Counted from the stretch's first letter, positions 26,318 through 34,679 are shown. The stretch: 64,000 nt of DNA from Bog-756 sp963813525 (GCA_963813525.1 CAWEZI010000005.1:2666001-2730000), one strand, 5' to 3'. Numbers and translations: made by a program. Notes: generated by a model from the letters alone, not told the origin.

Positions 26318-27375
26318 CGGAGTCCCTGCCTGCCGCCAGCCCGCCCCACCACCATGGCGTCACCGAAGGAGAGGAATCGGTAACCCTCGGCCAGAGCGGT
26401 CTCGTACAGGCTGCGCCACACCGGGCCGCAGAAGGCCTCGACCAGCAACAGAAGACTGGAGCGGGGAAGGTGGAAGTTGGTGACCAGGACATCGACCACG
26501 GCAAAGGCGTACTCCCCGTGGATGTAGAGGTCGGTACGGCCGGACAACGAGCCGGTGGCCGCGGCCGATTCGAGGGCCCGCACCACCGTGGTGCCGATGG
26601 CCACCACCCGGTCAGCGGAGGCGCAGGCGGCCATGGTTGCCGCCGGAACGGCGTAGCGCTCCGAATGCATCCGGTGCTGTTCGGGAGTTGACGCGGTGAT
26701 CGGCCGGAAGGTGTCGAGCCCTATGACCAGCTCGACCGGGGCCACGATGGCGCCTTTGCGCCGGCAGGCGTCGAGAAGCTCGGGAGTGAAGTGCAGACCG
26801 GCGGTGGGGGCAGCGGCCGACCGGTCCCCCATCTCCCGGGCACGGGCGTAGACGGTCTGATAGCGCTCGGGGTCGGCCAGGACGCCGTGGATGTAGGGCG
26901 GGAGAGGCATCGACCCCCTCCGCTCCACCACCGACGGGTCGATCAACCGCACCAGACGACGACCGTCCCCGGTCTCGCCGGCCGGCCCTCCGACCAGCAC
27001 GACCGGTCCGGCCGCCTCGGTGGTCCGCCCACCGGTTGATGGCTCGAACAGGGGCGTTCCCTCCGGCAGGCGACGACCGGGCCGGACCATGGCCTCCCAC
27101 ACGGTGGCGTCGTCCCCGGCCGCTTCGAGCAGCAGGACCTCGGCCCGACCGCCGCTGGCCTTGACCAGATCGAGCCGCCCGGCCAGGACCCGGGTGTCGT
27201 TGACCACCACCACATCCCCCGGGCCCAGCAGACCCGGGAGGTCGGCCACCGAGGCATGGCTGACGTCAGCCGGGCCGCCCAGGCCCGGGCCGACCAGCAG
27301 GCGGGCTGCGCTGCGGGGCTCGACCGGTTCCTGGGCCACGGACTCGGGGGGGAGGCCGTAGTCGTAGGCGTCCAT
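26314..27375 (-). CDS. queA: S-adenosylmethionine:tRNA ribosyltransferase-isomerase
   Basis: A 353-residue QueA, which converts preQ1-tRNA to epoxyqueuosine-tRNA using the ribosyl moiety of SAM. Signatures are YGLPPESVAQEPVEPR at the N-terminus, VVVNDTRVLAGRL, PLPPYIH, APTAGLHFTPELL, GLDTFRPI and TNFHLPRSSLLLLVEAF. ATG 27375 gives the family N-terminus directly. An in-frame ATG at 27453 would add 26 residues, but its GGAGG is only one base from the start codon. The IS110 element lies immediately upstream and may have separated queA-tgt from a ruv-linked promoter. Confidence 0.92.
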   Translation of the reverse strand: MDAYDYGLPPESVAQEPVEPRSAARLLVGPGLGGPADVSHASVADLPGLLGPGDVVVVNDTRVLAGRLDLVKASGGRAEVLLLEAAGDDATVWEAMVRPGRRLPEGTPLFEPSTGGRTTEAAGPVVLVGGPAGETGDGRRLVRLIDPSVVERRGSMPLPPYIHGVLADPERYQTVYARAREMGDRSAAAPTAGLHFTPELLDACRRKGAIVAPVELVIGLDTFRPITASTPEQHRMHSERYAVPAATMAACASADRVVAIGTTVVRALESAAATGSLSGRTDLYIHGEYAFAVVDVLVTNFHLPRSSLLLLVEAFCGPVWRSLYETALAEGYRFLSFGDAMVVGRAGGRQGLR

Positions 27376-27575
27376 GGCCACCCGTTCCCGACCGGCCCCC
27401 CCATCGACTCCCCGCTGGGCCGAGCGGTCCAGCGCCGAGGTGAGCTCCGACATGCCTCCATGGTGGCATGCCCCTGCCGCGGCCCACTCCCCGACCCGAC
27501 CCGCCACGCCCTGGCCCCGCACGGGGGTGCCTCCGGTGTGAGGTCCGGACCTAGACATCCCACGGTCGCAATCTG

Positions 27576-28799
27576 TCAAGCGGCCCGGTCGCGTCCGAGG
27601 TAAGCGCGATGACCCCATGCAGTCTCCTCGTCGTAGTTCGTCGCGCTGGCAAGGCATCCGTGGAGTATGCCCACCAGTCGGTTGCCGACGTGACGGAGGG
27701 CGGCATGGTGGGTGTCCCCGGCGGCCCTGCGGTAGTCGTAGAAGGCTCGAGCTCCTGGTGAGGCGGTGAGTGACGCAAAGGCCCAGTAGTAGATGGCATC
27801 GGCCAGTCGCTTGTTGCGGACATGACGGGCAAGGACGACTCGTTTGGTGCCCGAGGCCCGGGTAATGGGCGACGTGCCGGCGTAGTTTTTGCGACACTTG
27901 GGGGTGGCATACCTGTTCGGCCCATCGCCGAATTCGCCGAGCACCCGGGCGCTGAGGATGGTCCCAAGTCCTGGCAGGGATCGGACCACCTCGGCATCCG
28001 GGTGTTGCTCAAAATGGACTACGAGCTCCTGGGCCAGCTCGCCGACCTGGGTGTTCATGGTGGCGATGACCGCCACCGTGGCCGAGACCGACGTTCCCAT
28101 GGCGCTGGCCACCAGAGCCGGGCCCTGCAGCTGGGGTGCCCGCAGGGCGGTTTGGATCTCTTCGGCCCGCTGGTCGACCCGGCGCTGGCGACCACCTCGC
28201 TTCAGTGCGGCGGCAATCTTGGAGCGGGACAGCCCAGCCCCGAGGGTCGGGGTAGGAGCCGCCTTCAACACCTCGAGGGCATCACCGCTGGTCAGATCGT
28301 CGAAGGCCACCAGGGCAGCCGGGTAGAACTCCCGCAGAGTGGAGCGCAAGAAGTTGGTCTGGCGTCCCCTCGACCAGATCATCGTCTGGTGGGCCCGGGC
28401 CAGCACCTTGATGGCTTCGGCCAGCTCGCTGTCCCCGGCCACCGGTCGGTGATTGTGGCGGTCGGTCCGGACCATGTCGGCCAGTACCTTGGCGTCCCCG
28501 GGATCGGACTTCGCCCCCGAGCTCGAGTGACGGTCTCGATAACGAGAGGTCGACATCGGGTTGACGGCGAACACCTGGTAGCCGGCGGCCACCAGAGCCC
28601 CGACGAACAGCCCCCGGTCGGTCTCGATCCCGATCACCACGTCTTCAGGCTCTTCGGCGTGCGCACCCACCATCTCGTGGAATCGGGCGATGCCTTCTAC
28701 CCCTTCGGGTAGCCGACCTCCGGCCAGGCGTTTGCCGTCCTCGTCCTGGACGAACACGTCGTGGTGGGCCTCTGCCCAGTCCACTCCAACAAAGATCAT
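27576..28799 (-). CDS. IS110-family transposase (DEDD recombinase)
   Basis: A 407-residue IS110 transposase. The N-terminal RuvC-like DEDD domain has GVDWAEAHHDV (Asp7), VIGIETDRGL (Glu59) and SSSGAKSDPGDAKVLADM (the Asp pair). The C-terminal Transposase_20 domain has RSLPGLGTILSARVLGEF and the catalytic-serine region YAGTSPITRASGTKR. The frame is intact and the RBS (GAGGAGCGAGG just before ATG 28799) is strong, so it could be active. In this family the enzyme is guided by a bridge RNA from the non-coding end of the element. Confidence 0.93.
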   Translation of the reverse strand: MIFVGVDWAEAHHDVFVQDEDGKRLAGGRLPEGVEGIARFHEMVGAHAEEPEDVVIGIETDRGLFVGALVAAGYQVFAVNPMSTSRYRDRHSSSGAKSDPGDAKVLADMVRTDRHNHRPVAGDSELAEAIKVLARAHQTMIWSRGRQTNFLRSTLREFYPAALVAFDDLTSGDALEVLKAAPTPTLGAGLSRSKIAAALKRGGRQRRVDQRAEEIQTALRAPQLQGPALVASAMGTSVSATVAVIATMNTQVGELAQELVVHFEQHPDAEVVRSLPGLGTILSARVLGEFGDGPNRYATPKCRKNYAGTSPITRASGTKRVVLARHVRNKRLADAIYYWAFASLTASPGARAFYDYRRAAGDTHHAALRHVGNRLVGILHGCLASATNYDEETAWGHRAYLGRDRAA

Positions 28800-28809
28800 C
28801 TACCTCGCT

Positions 28810-28985
28810 CCTCTCCATCGACGGTCACTACACGCGAGCCCGAGGACTCCAGCAGCTTCCTAATGGATCAGTGCTCGAGGCACGACATCCCACCAGCCGT
28901 CCGAGGAGACCTCACCGACCAGCAGGGGCACGATCTAGGCCTAGGGCTCAACGCCCTGAGTCGCGCAGTGCTCACCTGATGGCGG
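28810..28985 (-). ncRNA. Candidate IS110 bridge RNA
   Basis: The non-coding leader of the IS110 transposase on the transposase strand has the right position and size (about 175 nt) for a bridge RNA with target- and donor-binding loops. Visible structure in the minus sense includes AGGGC-GTTGA-GCCCT, the palindrome CTAGGCCTAG next to it (28935-28944), and a short stem GAGTC-CTCG-GGCTC. The assignment is by position and partial structure only; loop pairing to the element ends was not established. Confidence 0.35.
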
Positions 28986-29033
28986 CTCGGTGACCAGCCT
29001 CATCCTCTTAACGAATGAAGTGGTTGATCCCCA

Positions 29034-30166
29034 TTAGAGGAGCCTCGCCTCGATCGGCACCAGGCCCAGATGGCTCCACGCCCCCGGGCCGGGCACCCGC
29101 CCACGGGTGGTCCGTTGCATGAGGCCCTTCTGGAGGAGGTACGGCTCGTAGGCGTCCTCGATGGTGTCGGGCTCCTCGCCGATGCACTGAGCCAGGGTGG
29201 TGAGCCCGACCGGGCGCCCGGCGAAGCGTCGGCACAGCACGTCGAGAATCGACCGGTCGACTTTGTCGAGACCCAGCTCGTCGACGCCGAACGTCTCGAG
29301 CCCGGCCACCGCCGTCGCCGCGTCGATACGCCCGTCGGCTCGCACTTCCACGTAGTCCCGCACCCGCCTCAACAGCCGGTTGGCGATGCGCGGGTCCCGC
29401 GGGAACGTTCGGCGATGCGGGCCGCCCCCTCGGCGTCGATGGGCACGCCCAGGATGCCGGCCGACCGGGTGACGATGGCCTTGAGCTCGTCGACCTCATA
29501 GTGATCGAGACGTCCGATGAAGCCGAACCGGTCGCGCAGGGGGGCGGCCACCAGCCCCGTCCGGGTAGTGGCCCCCACCAGAGTGAACCGGGGAAGGTCG
29601 AGCCGGATGCTCCGCGCCGTGGGCCCCTTGCCGATGAGGATGTCCAGCTTGAAGTCCTCCATGGCCGGATAGAGGATCTCCTCCACCGACCGGTGGAGCC
29701 GGTGGATCTCGTCGATGAACAGGACGTCGCCCTCCTGCAGATCGGTGAGCAGGGCGGCAAGGTCACCCGACCGCACGAGAACCGGGCCGGCCGTTATCCG
29801 CAGCCCGACACCCATCTGCGAGGCGACGATTCCGGCCAACGACGTCTTGCCCAGCCCGGGCGGTCCGGCGAAGAGCAGATGGTCGATCGGTTGGTTACGC
29901 TTGATGGCCGCCTCGATGACGATGCGGAGATGGCCGGTGAGCTGGCCCTGCCCGACGAACTCGTCGAGGGTGCGCGGACGCAGGCCGATCTCCTCGGCCT
30001 CTTCGGCGGGAACGGCCGCCGGGTCGACGGGGCGAACGCCACCGCCCGAGGGGCCGGGCGGAGAAGCAGTCGCACCCGGTGGTGCACCCTCCTCGCCCCG
30101 GTCCGCACCGTCCGGCCCGGAACCGTCCGCTCCGGCCAACACCTCACGCCTCGCTCCGGAGGTCAT
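29034..30166 (-). pseudogene. ruvB: ruvB with a one-base frameshift (Holliday junction helicase)
   Basis: The N-terminal 260 residues are a normal RuvB AAA+ ATPase: GPPGLGKTSLAG (Walker A), DVLFIDEIHRL (Walker B) and GATTRTGL. The frame then runs into stop after RSRGTRASPTGC. The continuation RRVRDYVEVRADG, with a full winged-helix DNA-binding domain, lies in the next frame. Adding one C in the CCC run at 29392-29394 (minus strand; ACC CCG CGC ATC GCC AAC) restores an unbroken protein of about 377 residues with the expected GTPRIANRLLRRVRDY. Either the gene is truly broken or this is a base-calling error in a GC-rich run. Everything else is intact, and the start overlaps the ruvA stop. Confidence 0.85.
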
Positions 30167-30759
30167 CGTCGGCGGGCCAACTCCTGGAGGGCGGTCTTCA
30201 CCATCTCCTCCACCGGGCCGTCGTCATCGACGGTATCCAGTGCCCCCCGGATCTCCTCCGGACCGTAGCCGAGCTCGATCAGGGCCATCCGCGCCTCACT
30301 CCTCGGTGAACCTGGGGTTTGGTGCCGGCCGGACATGTCTCCTCCCAACGACGGGAGGTCGAGGCGGGCCTCGAGCTCGAGCAGAAGGCGAGCGGCGGTC
30401 TTCTTACCGACACCCGGAACCTGGCAGAGGGCGTCGGCGTCCTCCTCGAGCACGGCCGTGGACAGCGAGGCGGGTGACATCGACGACAGAATGGCCAAGG
30501 CCAACGAGGGTCCGACCCCGTGGGCGCCCAGCAGCGCCTCGAAGCAGCGTCGCTCGTCGGCGTGGGCGAACCCGTACAACACGATGGCGTCCTCCCGCAC
30601 GTGGGTGTGGACGTGGAGGAACACCGGAGAGCCGGGACCCTCGAGACTTGCGGCCAGGGACGGCGGCACCGAGGCACGGTAGCCCACGCCCCCCACCTCG
30701 ACGATGATCTCCGCCGGCGCCGGCCGGTCGAGGAGGGTGCCTCGCAGGGAACCGATCAT
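30163..30759 (-). CDS. ruvA: Holliday junction branch migration protein RuvA
   Basis: A 198-residue RuvA, the junction-binding partner of RuvB. It opens with MIGSLRGTLLD and an OB-fold, then has two helix-hairpin-helix regions (GVGPSLALAIL and CQVPGVGKKTAARLLLELE) and a C-terminal domain (ALIELGYGPEEI) that contacts RuvB. ATG 30759 overlaps the ruvC stop by four bases, and its stop overlaps the ruvB start, so ruvCAB is a tightly coupled operon. Confidence 0.94.
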   Translation of the reverse strand: MIGSLRGTLLDRPAPAEIIVEVGGVGYRASVPPSLAASLEGPGSPVFLHVHTHVREDAIVLYGFAHADERRCFEALLGAHGVGPSLALAILSSMSPASLSTAVLEEDADALCQVPGVGKKTAARLLLELEARLDLPSLGGDMSGRHQTPGSPRSEARMALIELGYGPEEIRGALDTVDDDGPVEEMVKTALQELARRR

Positions 30760-31265
30760 GATGTTTCGCCGACCGCCGCGGCTACCGCCCGCCGCAACGG
30801 CTGCATGGTCAGGTGGCAGGCAGCCAGTGCCAGCGCGTCGGCCACGTCCGGCGGTCGGGGGGGATCGGCCAGCCCGAGGACCGAGGACACCATCCGCTGG
30901 ACCTGGTCCTTGGTTGCCCCTCCGTAACCGACCAGCGCCAGCTTGACCTCGTTCGAGGTGTACTGGGCCACCTCGCACCCCGATTCGGCCGCAGCCACCA
31001 GGGCGACGCCGGCGGCCTGCCCGGTGGCCATGGCCGTTCGGGCATTGACCTGGAAGAAGACCCGCTCCACGACGACGGCCTCCGGCCGGAACTCGGCCAC
31101 CAGGCCCCGTAGCTCCTCGGCCAGGATGCGCAGACGTTCGGGCAGCGGGGTGGACGGGTCGGTCGAGATCACCCCGCCGGCCACCGCCGCCAACGACCCT
31201 GACCGTCGCGTGACCACCCCGTAGCCGCACCGTGAGAGACCGGGGTCGATGCCGAGGACGAACAT
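30756..31265 (-). CDS. ruvC: Crossover junction endodeoxyribonuclease RuvC
   Basis: A 169-residue Holliday junction resolvase. Catalytic acidic residues are visible in VLGIDPGLSRCGYGVV (Asp7 by family), VVERVFF (Glu) and PPDVADALALAACH (Asp pair). ATG 31265 is chosen because the family motif follows directly and TAGCAT is seven bases upstream, the leaderless arrangement. It is the first gene of ruvCAB. Confidence 0.95.
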   Translation of the reverse strand: MFVLGIDPGLSRCGYGVVTRRSGSLAAVAGGVISTDPSTPLPERLRILAEELRGLVAEFRPEAVVVERVFFQVNARTAMATGQAAGVALVAAAESGCEVAQYTSNEVKLALVGYGGATKDQVQRMVSSVLGLADPPRPPDVADALALAACHLTMQPLRRAVAAAVGETS

Positions 31266-31272
31266 GCGTTCG

Positions 31273-31278
31273 ATGCTA
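31273..31278 (-). promoter_or_regulatory. -10 box for leaderless ruvCAB transcript
   Basis: TAGCAT followed by seven bases and the ruvC ATG on the minus strand. This is the clearest promoter candidate for ruvCAB; no SOS-type box was recognised beside it. Confidence 0.5.
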
Positions 31279-31355
31279 CCGTGCCGATCTGCCGGGGTGA
31301 GGGACCCGGCCGGCGTCAATCAACGGTCCGGCGGCACAGGCGTCCGGCCCGGCCA

Positions 31356-32105
31356 TCACCCCGCGTAGGCGGCCATGACGGCGTCGGGGATGTCGAAGTT
31401 GGCGTAGACGTTCTGCACGTCGTCGTGGTCGTCGAGGGCCTCGACCAGGCGCAGCACCTTCTTGGCCTCCGACTCCGAGGAGACCTCGACGGTGGTGGTG
31501 GGAACCATGGCCAACTCGGAGCCGCCCGGTTCGAGCCCGGCCTCCTCCAGAGCCGCCCGGACAGCCATCAGATCGCCCGGCGCGGTGGTCACCGTCCATT
31601 CCTCTCCCCCGTCAGCCATGTCCTCGGCTCCCGCCTCCATGGCCACCTCCATCACCCGCTCCTCATCGAAGGTGCGGGGGACGGCGATGGTTCCCTTCCG
31701 CTCGAACTGCCAACTCACCGATCCGGGTTCGGCCATGCTGCCCCCGTTCTTGTTGAACAGGTTGCGGATCTCCGCGCCGGTGCGGTTCCGGTTGTCGGTG
31801 AGGCATTCGACGATGACCGCCACGCCGGCCGGGGCATAGCCCTCATAAGCAATCGGCTCGTAACGGACGCCCTCCAACTCACCCGATCCCCGTTTGACGG
31901 CCCGCTCGATGGTGTCGATGGGAACGGACGCGTCGCGCGCTTTGGCGTACATGGTGCGCAGGCTGGCGTTGGCGGTCATGTCGCTTCCGCCCTCACGGGC
32001 CGCCACCTCCACCTGCCGGATGATTTTGGCGAAAACCTTGGCCCGGGCCGAGTCCTGGGCCCCCTTCCGGTACTTGGTCGTCGCCCACTTGGAGTGTCCC
32101 GACAT
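31356..32105 (-). CDS. YebC/PmpR-family transcriptional regulator or translation factor
   Basis: A 249-residue YebC-family protein, the normal length. It starts MSGHSKWATTKYRKGAQD and has KIIRQVEVAAREGG, GVAVIVECLTDNRNRT and YANFDIPD. The family is described both as DNA-binding regulators (PmpR) and, more recently, as ribosome factors relieving stalls at proline-rich stretches. It sits between pdxT and ruvC, as in Mycobacterium. AGAGAGG upstream of ATG 32105 is a plausible RBS. A tandem repeat array lies just upstream. Confidence 0.92.
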   Translation of the reverse strand: MSGHSKWATTKYRKGAQDSARAKVFAKIIRQVEVAAREGGSDMTANASLRTMYAKARDASVPIDTIERAVKRGSGELEGVRYEPIAYEGYAPAGVAVIVECLTDNRNRTGAEIRNLFNKNGGSMAEPGSVSWQFERKGTIAVPRTFDEERVMEVAMEAGAEDMADGGEEWTVTTAPGDLMAVRAALEEAGLEPGGSELAMVPTTTVEVSSESEAKKVLRLVEALDDHDDVQNVYANFDIPDAVMAAYAG

Positions 32106-32135
32106 CGCCTAACGCCTCTCTTCTGGTCTCGTCAC

Positions 32136-32210
32136 TTCTGTCCTGGCCCCATCTGTCCTGGCCCCATCTGTCCTCGCCCGATCTGTCGTCCGCACTTCTG
32201 TCCCCGCCAC
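32136..32210. repeat. Five tandem 15-bp repeats upstream of yebC
   Basis: Five consecutive 15-b units with consensus ATCTGTCCTGGCCCC (units start at 32136, 32151, 32166, 32181 and 32196) occupy half of the 154-b gap between yebC and pdxT. Units 1-3 are nearly identical and 4-5 diverge. No gene covers them. Confidence 0.85.
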
Positions 32211-32259
32211 CGTCCGTCTCTTCATTGCCGATCCCCGAGTGATCTTTGCTGCACTTTGG

Positions 32260-32892
32260 TCATAGCCGCTCTTTGGCCATGGTCACGAACAGCTGATGGA
32301 GCCGGAGATCGCCGGTCAACTCGGGGTGGAACGACGTGGTCAAAATGGCGTCCTGCCGGCACACCACCGCTTGGCGCCCGTGCACCGGAACGTCATCCCT
32401 GGGCACGGAGGCCGTTTCCGGCTGGGACGGGGGAAGGGTGGCCAGGACGTCGACGCCGGAGCCGGCGCTCTCCACCACGGGGGCCCGGATGAAGACGGCA
32501 TGAAAGGGATCGCCCAGGCCGTCCACGTCGATGTCCGACTCGAAGGAGGCGGCCTGACGCCCGTAACCGTTGCGGCGGACGACGAGATCGATGACCCCGA
32601 ACCGACGCTGGTCGTCACGACCATCGAGCACCGCGTCGGCCAGGAGGATCATCCCCGCACAGGTGCCGAAGACGGGAAGGCCGTCGTGAAGCAGTTCACC
32701 CAACGGGTCGAACAGGCCGGACGATTCGAGCAGGAGCGAGAGGGTCGTCGATTCCCCGCCGGGCAGAATCAGGCCGTCGAGGCGAGCCAGATCGTCGGGC
32801 TCGCACACCAGCCGGACCTGCTCACCGAGCGAGGTGAGTGCGGCGGCGTGCTCCCGTACGTCGCCTTGAAGGGCCAGCACCCCCAGGGTCAT
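32260..32892 (-). CDS. pdxT: Pyridoxal 5'-phosphate synthase glutaminase subunit
   Basis: A 210-residue class I glutamine amidotransferase that supplies ammonia to PdxS for PLP synthesis. GVLALQGDVREH is the family N-terminus, LILPGGESTTL binds glutamine, the nucleophile Cys is in PVFGTCAGMILLA, and the His-Glu of the triad is in TTSFHPELTGD. ATG 32892 gives the canonical MTLGVLALQG start; GTG 32910 would add six residues. It follows pdxS by 36 b in the same operon. Confidence 0.93.
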   Translation of the reverse strand: MTLGVLALQGDVREHAAALTSLGEQVRLVCEPDDLARLDGLILPGGESTTLSLLLESSGLFDPLGELLHDGLPVFGTCAGMILLADAVLDGRDDQRRFGVIDLVVRRNGYGRQAASFESDIDVDGLGDPFHAVFIRAPVVESAGSGVDVLATLPPSQPETASVPRDDVPVHGRQAVVCRQDAILTTSFHPELTGDLRLHQLFVTMAKERL

Positions 32893-32928
32893 CGTCGGCG
32901 TCCCCGGCACGGCCGGCCGGAGCTCCCA

Positions 32929-33852
32929 TCACCAACCACGCTCTGCCAGGTGCACGCCCAGTGTTCCGATCTCTTGGCCGGCCATGGCGTCGCCCAGGCC
33001 GGTGGAGACCTTGGCCACCAGGTCGGCATCGGTGAAATGCGCGGTGGCCTCGACGATGGCCCGCGCCATGCGCGGCGGATCGGCGCTCTTGAAGATGCCG
33101 GACCCCACGAACACGGCCTCGGCCCCCAGTTGCATGACCAGCGAGGCGTCCGACGGGGTGGCAATGCCCCCGGCGCAGAACAGCGGCACCGGCAGACGAC
33201 CGGTCACGGCGATCTCCTGGACCAGGCCGACCGGAGCGGCCAGGTCCTTGGCCCATCCGTAGAGCTCGGCCGAATCGGCCTGGGACAGCCGCCGGATGTC
33301 GCCCAGGATGGAGCGGAGGTGACGTACCGCTTCCACGATGTTGCCCGTACCGGCCTCTCCCTTGGAGCGGATCATCGCCGCCCCTTCGGCAATCCGGCGC
33401 AGGGCCTCACCCAGGTTGGTGGCACCGCACACGAAGGGGACCTCATAACCCCACTTGTCGATGTGATGAGCCTCGTCGGCGGGGGTGAGCACTTCACTCT
33501 CGTCGATGTAGTCGACCCCCAGAGCGGCCAGCACCTGAGCCTCGGCGAAGTGGCCGATGCGGGCCTTGGCCATCACCGGGATGGTCACCGCCGCCTTGAT
33601 CCCCTCGATGAGGGCCGGATCACTCATCCGAGCCACCCCGCCGTCCCGACGGATGTCGGCCGGCACCCTCTCGAGGGCCATCACCGACACCGCCCCGGCA
33701 TCCTCGGCCACCTTGGCCTGGGCGGCGTCGACCACATCCATGACGACGCCGCCGCGCAGCATTTCGGCCAGCCCTCGCTTGACCGCAAAAGTACCGGTGG
33801 CCCGATGGGGATCGCTTTGACTGTTTGTGGCGGGGCGCCCGTCGGTGGCCAT
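32929..33852 (-). CDS. pdxS: Pyridoxal 5'-phosphate synthase lyase subunit
   Basis: A 307-residue PdxS barrel enzyme that makes PLP from ribose 5-phosphate, glyceraldehyde 3-phosphate and ammonia. Catalytic-Lys regions are PVMAKARIGHF and MIRSKGEAGTGN; GGVVMDVVDA and GSGIFKS are further signatures. ATG 33852 is supported by TAGGAT seven bases upstream. It is the first gene of a pdxS-pdxT pair, the ribose-5-phosphate-dependent B6 route used by mycobacteria. Confidence 0.95.
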   Translation of the reverse strand: MATDGRPATNSQSDPHRATGTFAVKRGLAEMLRGGVVMDVVDAAQAKVAEDAGAVSVMALERVPADIRRDGGVARMSDPALIEGIKAAVTIPVMAKARIGHFAEAQVLAALGVDYIDESEVLTPADEAHHIDKWGYEVPFVCGATNLGEALRRIAEGAAMIRSKGEAGTGNIVEAVRHLRSILGDIRRLSQADSAELYGWAKDLAAPVGLVQEIAVTGRLPVPLFCAGGIATPSDASLVMQLGAEAVFVGSGIFKSADPPRMARAIVEATAHFTDADLVAKVSTGLGDAMAGQEIGTLGVHLAERGW

Positions 33853-33859
33853 GCCATCC

Positions 33860-33865
33860 ATCCTA
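33860..33865 (-). promoter_or_regulatory. -10 box for leaderless pdxST transcript
   Basis: TAGGAT, then seven bases, then the pdxS ATG on the minus strand; no RBS is seen. Confidence 0.5.
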
Positions 33866-33921
33866 CCGTCGACCAGGTGGGCGGCCCTCCGGCCGGGGCC
33901 GACGGCGTTCACCGGCACAGA

Positions 33922-33951
33922 CCGGCCGGCTCGCTTTCACGAGCCGGCCGG
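33922..33951 (-). terminator. Strong hairpin after yceI
   Basis: A perfect 12-bp stem, CCGGCCGGCTCG, with a 6-b loop and its exact complement lies 23 b past the yceI stop. There is no U tract, as is common for actinobacterial terminators. It separates yceI from the pdxST promoter. Confidence 0.6.
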
Positions 33952-33974
33952 CATGACCACGTCCGATGGTCGGG

Positions 33975-34556
33975 TTAGGACTGCAGGACGGCCTCGAGCT
34001 CGATCTCGATGTCCACCTTCTTGGCCACCACCAGGCCGCCGGCCTCCATGACGGCACCGAAGGAGACCCCGAAGTCGTCGCGGTCGATCTTGGTCGAAGC
34101 GCTGAAGCCCACCCGGTGGTTCCCGTAGGGGTCCTTCACCACGCCCTCGAACTCGACATCCAGGGTCACCGGCCGGGTGACGCCGCGAATGGTCAGGTCA
34201 CCGGTGACCTTCCACTCGGTCGGCCCCTCCGGGACGATCGCGGTACTGGCGAACGTCCAGGTGGGATGGTTGGGAACGTCGAAGAAGTCGTTGGTACGCA
34301 GGTGGTTGTCGCGATTTTCGTCACGGGTGTCCACGCTGTTGGCATCGATGGTCAGCGACACCTTCGAGTCGGCCGGGTCCTCGGCCAGCACCAGTGTCCC
34401 CTCGAAGGTACCGAAACGCCCACGCACCTTCGACACGGCCATGTGACGTACGGCGAACCCCAACTGGGTGTGGGAGGGATCGATGGCATAGGTCCCCACC
34501 GCCGGATACTCGGTCCCATTGACCTGCCTGCTGGTTACTTCTGCTGTTTCACTCAT
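33975..34556 (-). CDS. YceI-family lipocalin-like protein
   Basis: A 193-residue YceI-domain protein, a beta-barrel fold that binds long polyprenyl or lipid molecules in characterised members. The domain begins at TYAIDPSHTQLGFAVRHM and includes VRGRFGTFEG, DTRDENRDNHLRTNDFFDV and GDLTIRGVTRPVTLDVE. No signal peptide is seen, so it is probably cytoplasmic, unlike E. coli YceI. AAGGAGCGAG precedes ATG 34556. It is divergent from a marR gene across an AT-rich gap with an inverted repeat, so MarR probably controls it. Confidence 0.9.
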   Translation of the reverse strand: MSETAEVTSRQVNGTEYPAVGTYAIDPSHTQLGFAVRHMAVSKVRGRFGTFEGTLVLAEDPADSKVSLTIDANSVDTRDENRDNHLRTNDFFDVPNHPTWTFASTAIVPEGPTEWKVTGDLTIRGVTRPVTLDVEFEGVVKDPYGNHRVGFSASTKIDRDDFGVSFGAVMEAGGLVVAKKVDIEIELEAVLQS

Positions 34557-34618
34557 GTGCTCGCTCCTTGCTCGTCTTCAGCAGGCCACCGTCTCGCCTG
34601 CGTTGTTGTTTGCACAGT

Positions 34619-34640
34619 CAACTATATCTGATAATATTTG
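34619..34640. promoter_or_regulatory. Candidate MarR operator
   Basis: CAACTAT-ATCTGATA-ATATTTG is an imperfect 22-b inverted repeat (CAAnTAT, 8 b, ATAnTTG) in the only markedly AT-rich stretch of the region, midway between the yceI and marR starts. Placement suits repression of both genes. Confidence 0.45.
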
Positions 34641-34666
34641 TAATCGCAAGTACCCCACCGGGGTTG

Positions 34667-34672
34667 TACAGT
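34667..34672 (+). promoter_or_regulatory. -10 box for leaderless marR transcript
   Basis: TACAGT is followed by seven bases and ATG 34680. This spacing is the reason that ATG was chosen over GTG 34671. Confidence 0.5.
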
Positions 34673-34679
34673 GGAAGGG

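Larger units (their letters stand above)
27541..28990. mobile_element. IS110-family insertion sequence (ends not resolved)
   Basis: A single IS110-type transposase gene sits between queA and ruvB, which are near neighbours in related genomes. IS110 elements usually lack terminal inverted repeats and clear target duplications, so the ends given are estimates. The left limit is set at a perfect 12-bp palindrome, AGGTCCGGACCT (27541-27552), 23 b after the transposase stop; the right limit is set beyond the non-coding leader. Confidence 0.7.

Noticed and set aside
27376..27897. N-terminal extension of queA into the IS110 element
   Set aside because: It would overlap the transposase 3' end and has no QueA similarity. 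The family N-terminus begins at ATG 27375.
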